Of a stretch of DNA of 5,152 bases, positions 4,181-5,152 are shown one piece after another (the first letter of the stretch is position 1; every line of letters begins with the position of its first letter). A model generated the notes under the pieces. It was not told the DNA's origin and searched no databases. It saw only the letters and a program-made list of their open reading frames with translations. The translations under genes and the position numbers were made by a program. This DNA comes from DATDOY01 sp035293045. GTDB lineage: Bacteria > Actinomycetota > Acidimicrobiia > IMCC26256 > JACPCJ01. The DNA is taken from the NCBI GenBank assembly GCA_035293045.1, contig DATDOY010000043.1, positions 1-5,152 on the forward strand, in the 5' to 3' direction.

Positions 4181-5152
4181 GCGGTGGCCCCGAACGCGGG
4201 GGCGTCGAATCGACGCGCCGGGCGACTCGGCGTGGCGATCAGCCCAGCGTGGGCCGTCCACAGCGATCTCGTCGACAACTCCGGTGGGTCGCCGGTGACC
4301 TCGGCCACCGCGGCGGCGCGGCGAGCGCCGTCAGGGTCGCGGACCACCTGGATCACCGCGTCGATCGACGACGACACATGCGCCCGCACCGCTGAGGGCG
4401 GGAGGTCGCCACCCCGCATCGCCAGGGTTTCGAGGCGGAGGAGCGCCTCGGCGGGGCCGTTGGCGTGGATCGTTGAGAGCGAACCGTCGTGGCCGGTGTT
4501 GAGCGCTTCGATGAGGTCGAGCGCCTCGGCGCCGCGCACCTCGCCGATGACGATGCGCTGGGGGCGCATCCGCAGCGACGCGCGCACGAGGTCGCGGACC
4601 GACACCGCGCCGGCGCCTTCTGCGTTGGGGTGGCGCGCCTCGAGGCGGACGACATGCGGCTGCGCCAACGCCAACTCGGCCGTCTCTTCGATGGTGACGA
4701 TGCGGTCGTCGGCCGGAAGCGAAGCCGACAGCGCGTTCAGGAGGGTCGTCTTGCCCGAGCTGGTCCCGCCGCTGATGAGCAGATTCCATCCCACGTGCAC
4801 GGCCCAGCGGAGCAGGGTGTGCAGACGAGCGTCGTCGCTGAAGGCGTCGAGCCCAACCCCGACCGAGCGGAACCGGCGGATGTTCACGTAGGGGCCGTCG
4901 ATGGCCACGGGAGGAAGGACGGCGTGGAGTCGCGAACCGTCGGGGAGGCGGGCGTCGACGACCGGCGCGCTTCGGTCGCACCGCAGGCCGAGCGGGGCGA
5001 TGATGCGTTCAACGATTCGGCCGATGGCGGCGGCGTCGAGGTCGACGGCGACCGCCTCGAGCCGCCCGTGGCGCTCGATCCACGAGCGGCCCGGGCCGTT
5101 GAGCATGACCTCGGTGACGTCGGGGTCGTCGAGCAGCGGCTCGATCGGACCG
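4177..5152 (-). CDS. tadA: Tad pilus assembly ATPase CpaF/TadA, 5'-truncated by the window edge
   Basis: A hexameric cytoplasmic secretion ATPase that drives Flp pilus assembly through TadB/TadC. The frame runs in from the right edge: GPIEPLLDDPDVTEV precedes the methionine at 5106, matching the well-known opening of the family's N-terminal domain, so that methionine is not the true start. About 324 residues are visible. Numbered from Met5106, the motifs are MLNGPGRSWIERHGRLE (1-17), Walker A GGTSSGKT (113-120), the acidic box TIEETAEL (138-145), Walker B RIVIGEVRGAE (184-194) and the His box GHDGSLSTIHAN (205-216). All catalytic elements are intact. The acidic box reads EE where many relatives have ED. 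A proline- and arginine-rich tail follows the core. The TGA stop overlaps the tadB GTG. Probably only several tens of N-terminal residues lie outside the window; a TadZ/Ssd-like gene may lie beyond them. Confidence 0.95.
   Translation of the reverse strand, partial: GPIEPLLDDPDVTEVMLNGPGRSWIERHGRLEAVAVDLDAAAIGRIVERIIAPLGLRCDRSAPVVDARLPDGSRLHAVLPPVAIDGPYVNIRRFRSVGVGLDAFSDDARLHTLLRWAVHVGWNLLISGGTSSGKTTLLNALSASLPADDRIVTIEETAELALAQPHVVRLEARHPNAEGAGAVSVRDLVRASLRMRPQRIVIGEVRGAEALDLIEALNTGHDGSLSTIHANGPAEALLRLETLAMRGGDLPPSAVRAHVSSSIDAVIQVVRDPDGARRAAAVAEVTGDPPELSTRSLWTAHAGLIATPSRPARRFDAPAFGATA

Noticed and set aside
4181..4261. N-terminal extension of TadB
   Set aside because: It would overlap cpaF by 85 bp and encodes only polar R/P-rich sequence before the first helix. 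GTG 4180 in a GTGA overlap fits better.
1..5152. tRNA, rRNA, CRISPR, transposase or phage attachment sequences
   Set aside because: No cloverleaf, repeat-spacer pattern, transposase motif or long terminal repeats were seen when reading both strands.

Overview
This is high-GC DNA in which every recognisable gene lies on the minus strand, so the window is read from right to left. The base composition, the class E sortase and the gene order cpaF/tadA-tadB-tadC-flp-tadE-tadE-like point to an actinobacterium. That order matches the Rv3659c-Rv3654c type of locus known from mycobacteria. A deep-branching class such as Acidimicrobiia is possible, but that is inference.

Right part (5152 to 1515): a compact Tad (Flp/type IVc) pilus operon. 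It runs from the secretion ATPase CpaF/TadA (5' end beyond the right edge) to the two inner-membrane platform proteins TadB and TadC, a short Flp-type pilin, the pseudopilin TadE, and a second TadE-like protein of the Rv3654c type. The junctions are very tight: GTGA at cpaF/tadB, a 12-codon micro-ORF bridging tadB and tadC, 33 bp before flp, TAGTG at flp/tadE and TTGA at tadE/tadE-like. They should be translated as a coupled unit. CpaF powers assembly, TadB and TadC form the membrane base, and Flp, TadE and probably the TadE-like protein are processed into the fibre or its minor subunits. No prepilin peptidase, TadZ/Ssd or secretin is in view.

Middle (1514 to 1226): an Ala/Ser/Pro-rich 51-residue small ORF of unknown function with a strong ribosome binding site. 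Two overlapping 10-bp palindromes precede it, and a perfect 13-bp-stem hairpin follows its stop and probably ends or attenuates the upstream transcript.

Left part (1225 to 1): a class E sortase and, 37 bp downstream, a secreted beta-rich protein with a signal peptide, cut by the left edge. They look like a sortase and candidate substrate pair, which would give two surface-display systems side by side.

The most unusual sequence structure is a 47-bp near-perfect palindrome at 1898-1944. It lies at the very start of the tadE-like gene and resembles a dispersed REP-like or protein-coding palindromic element.
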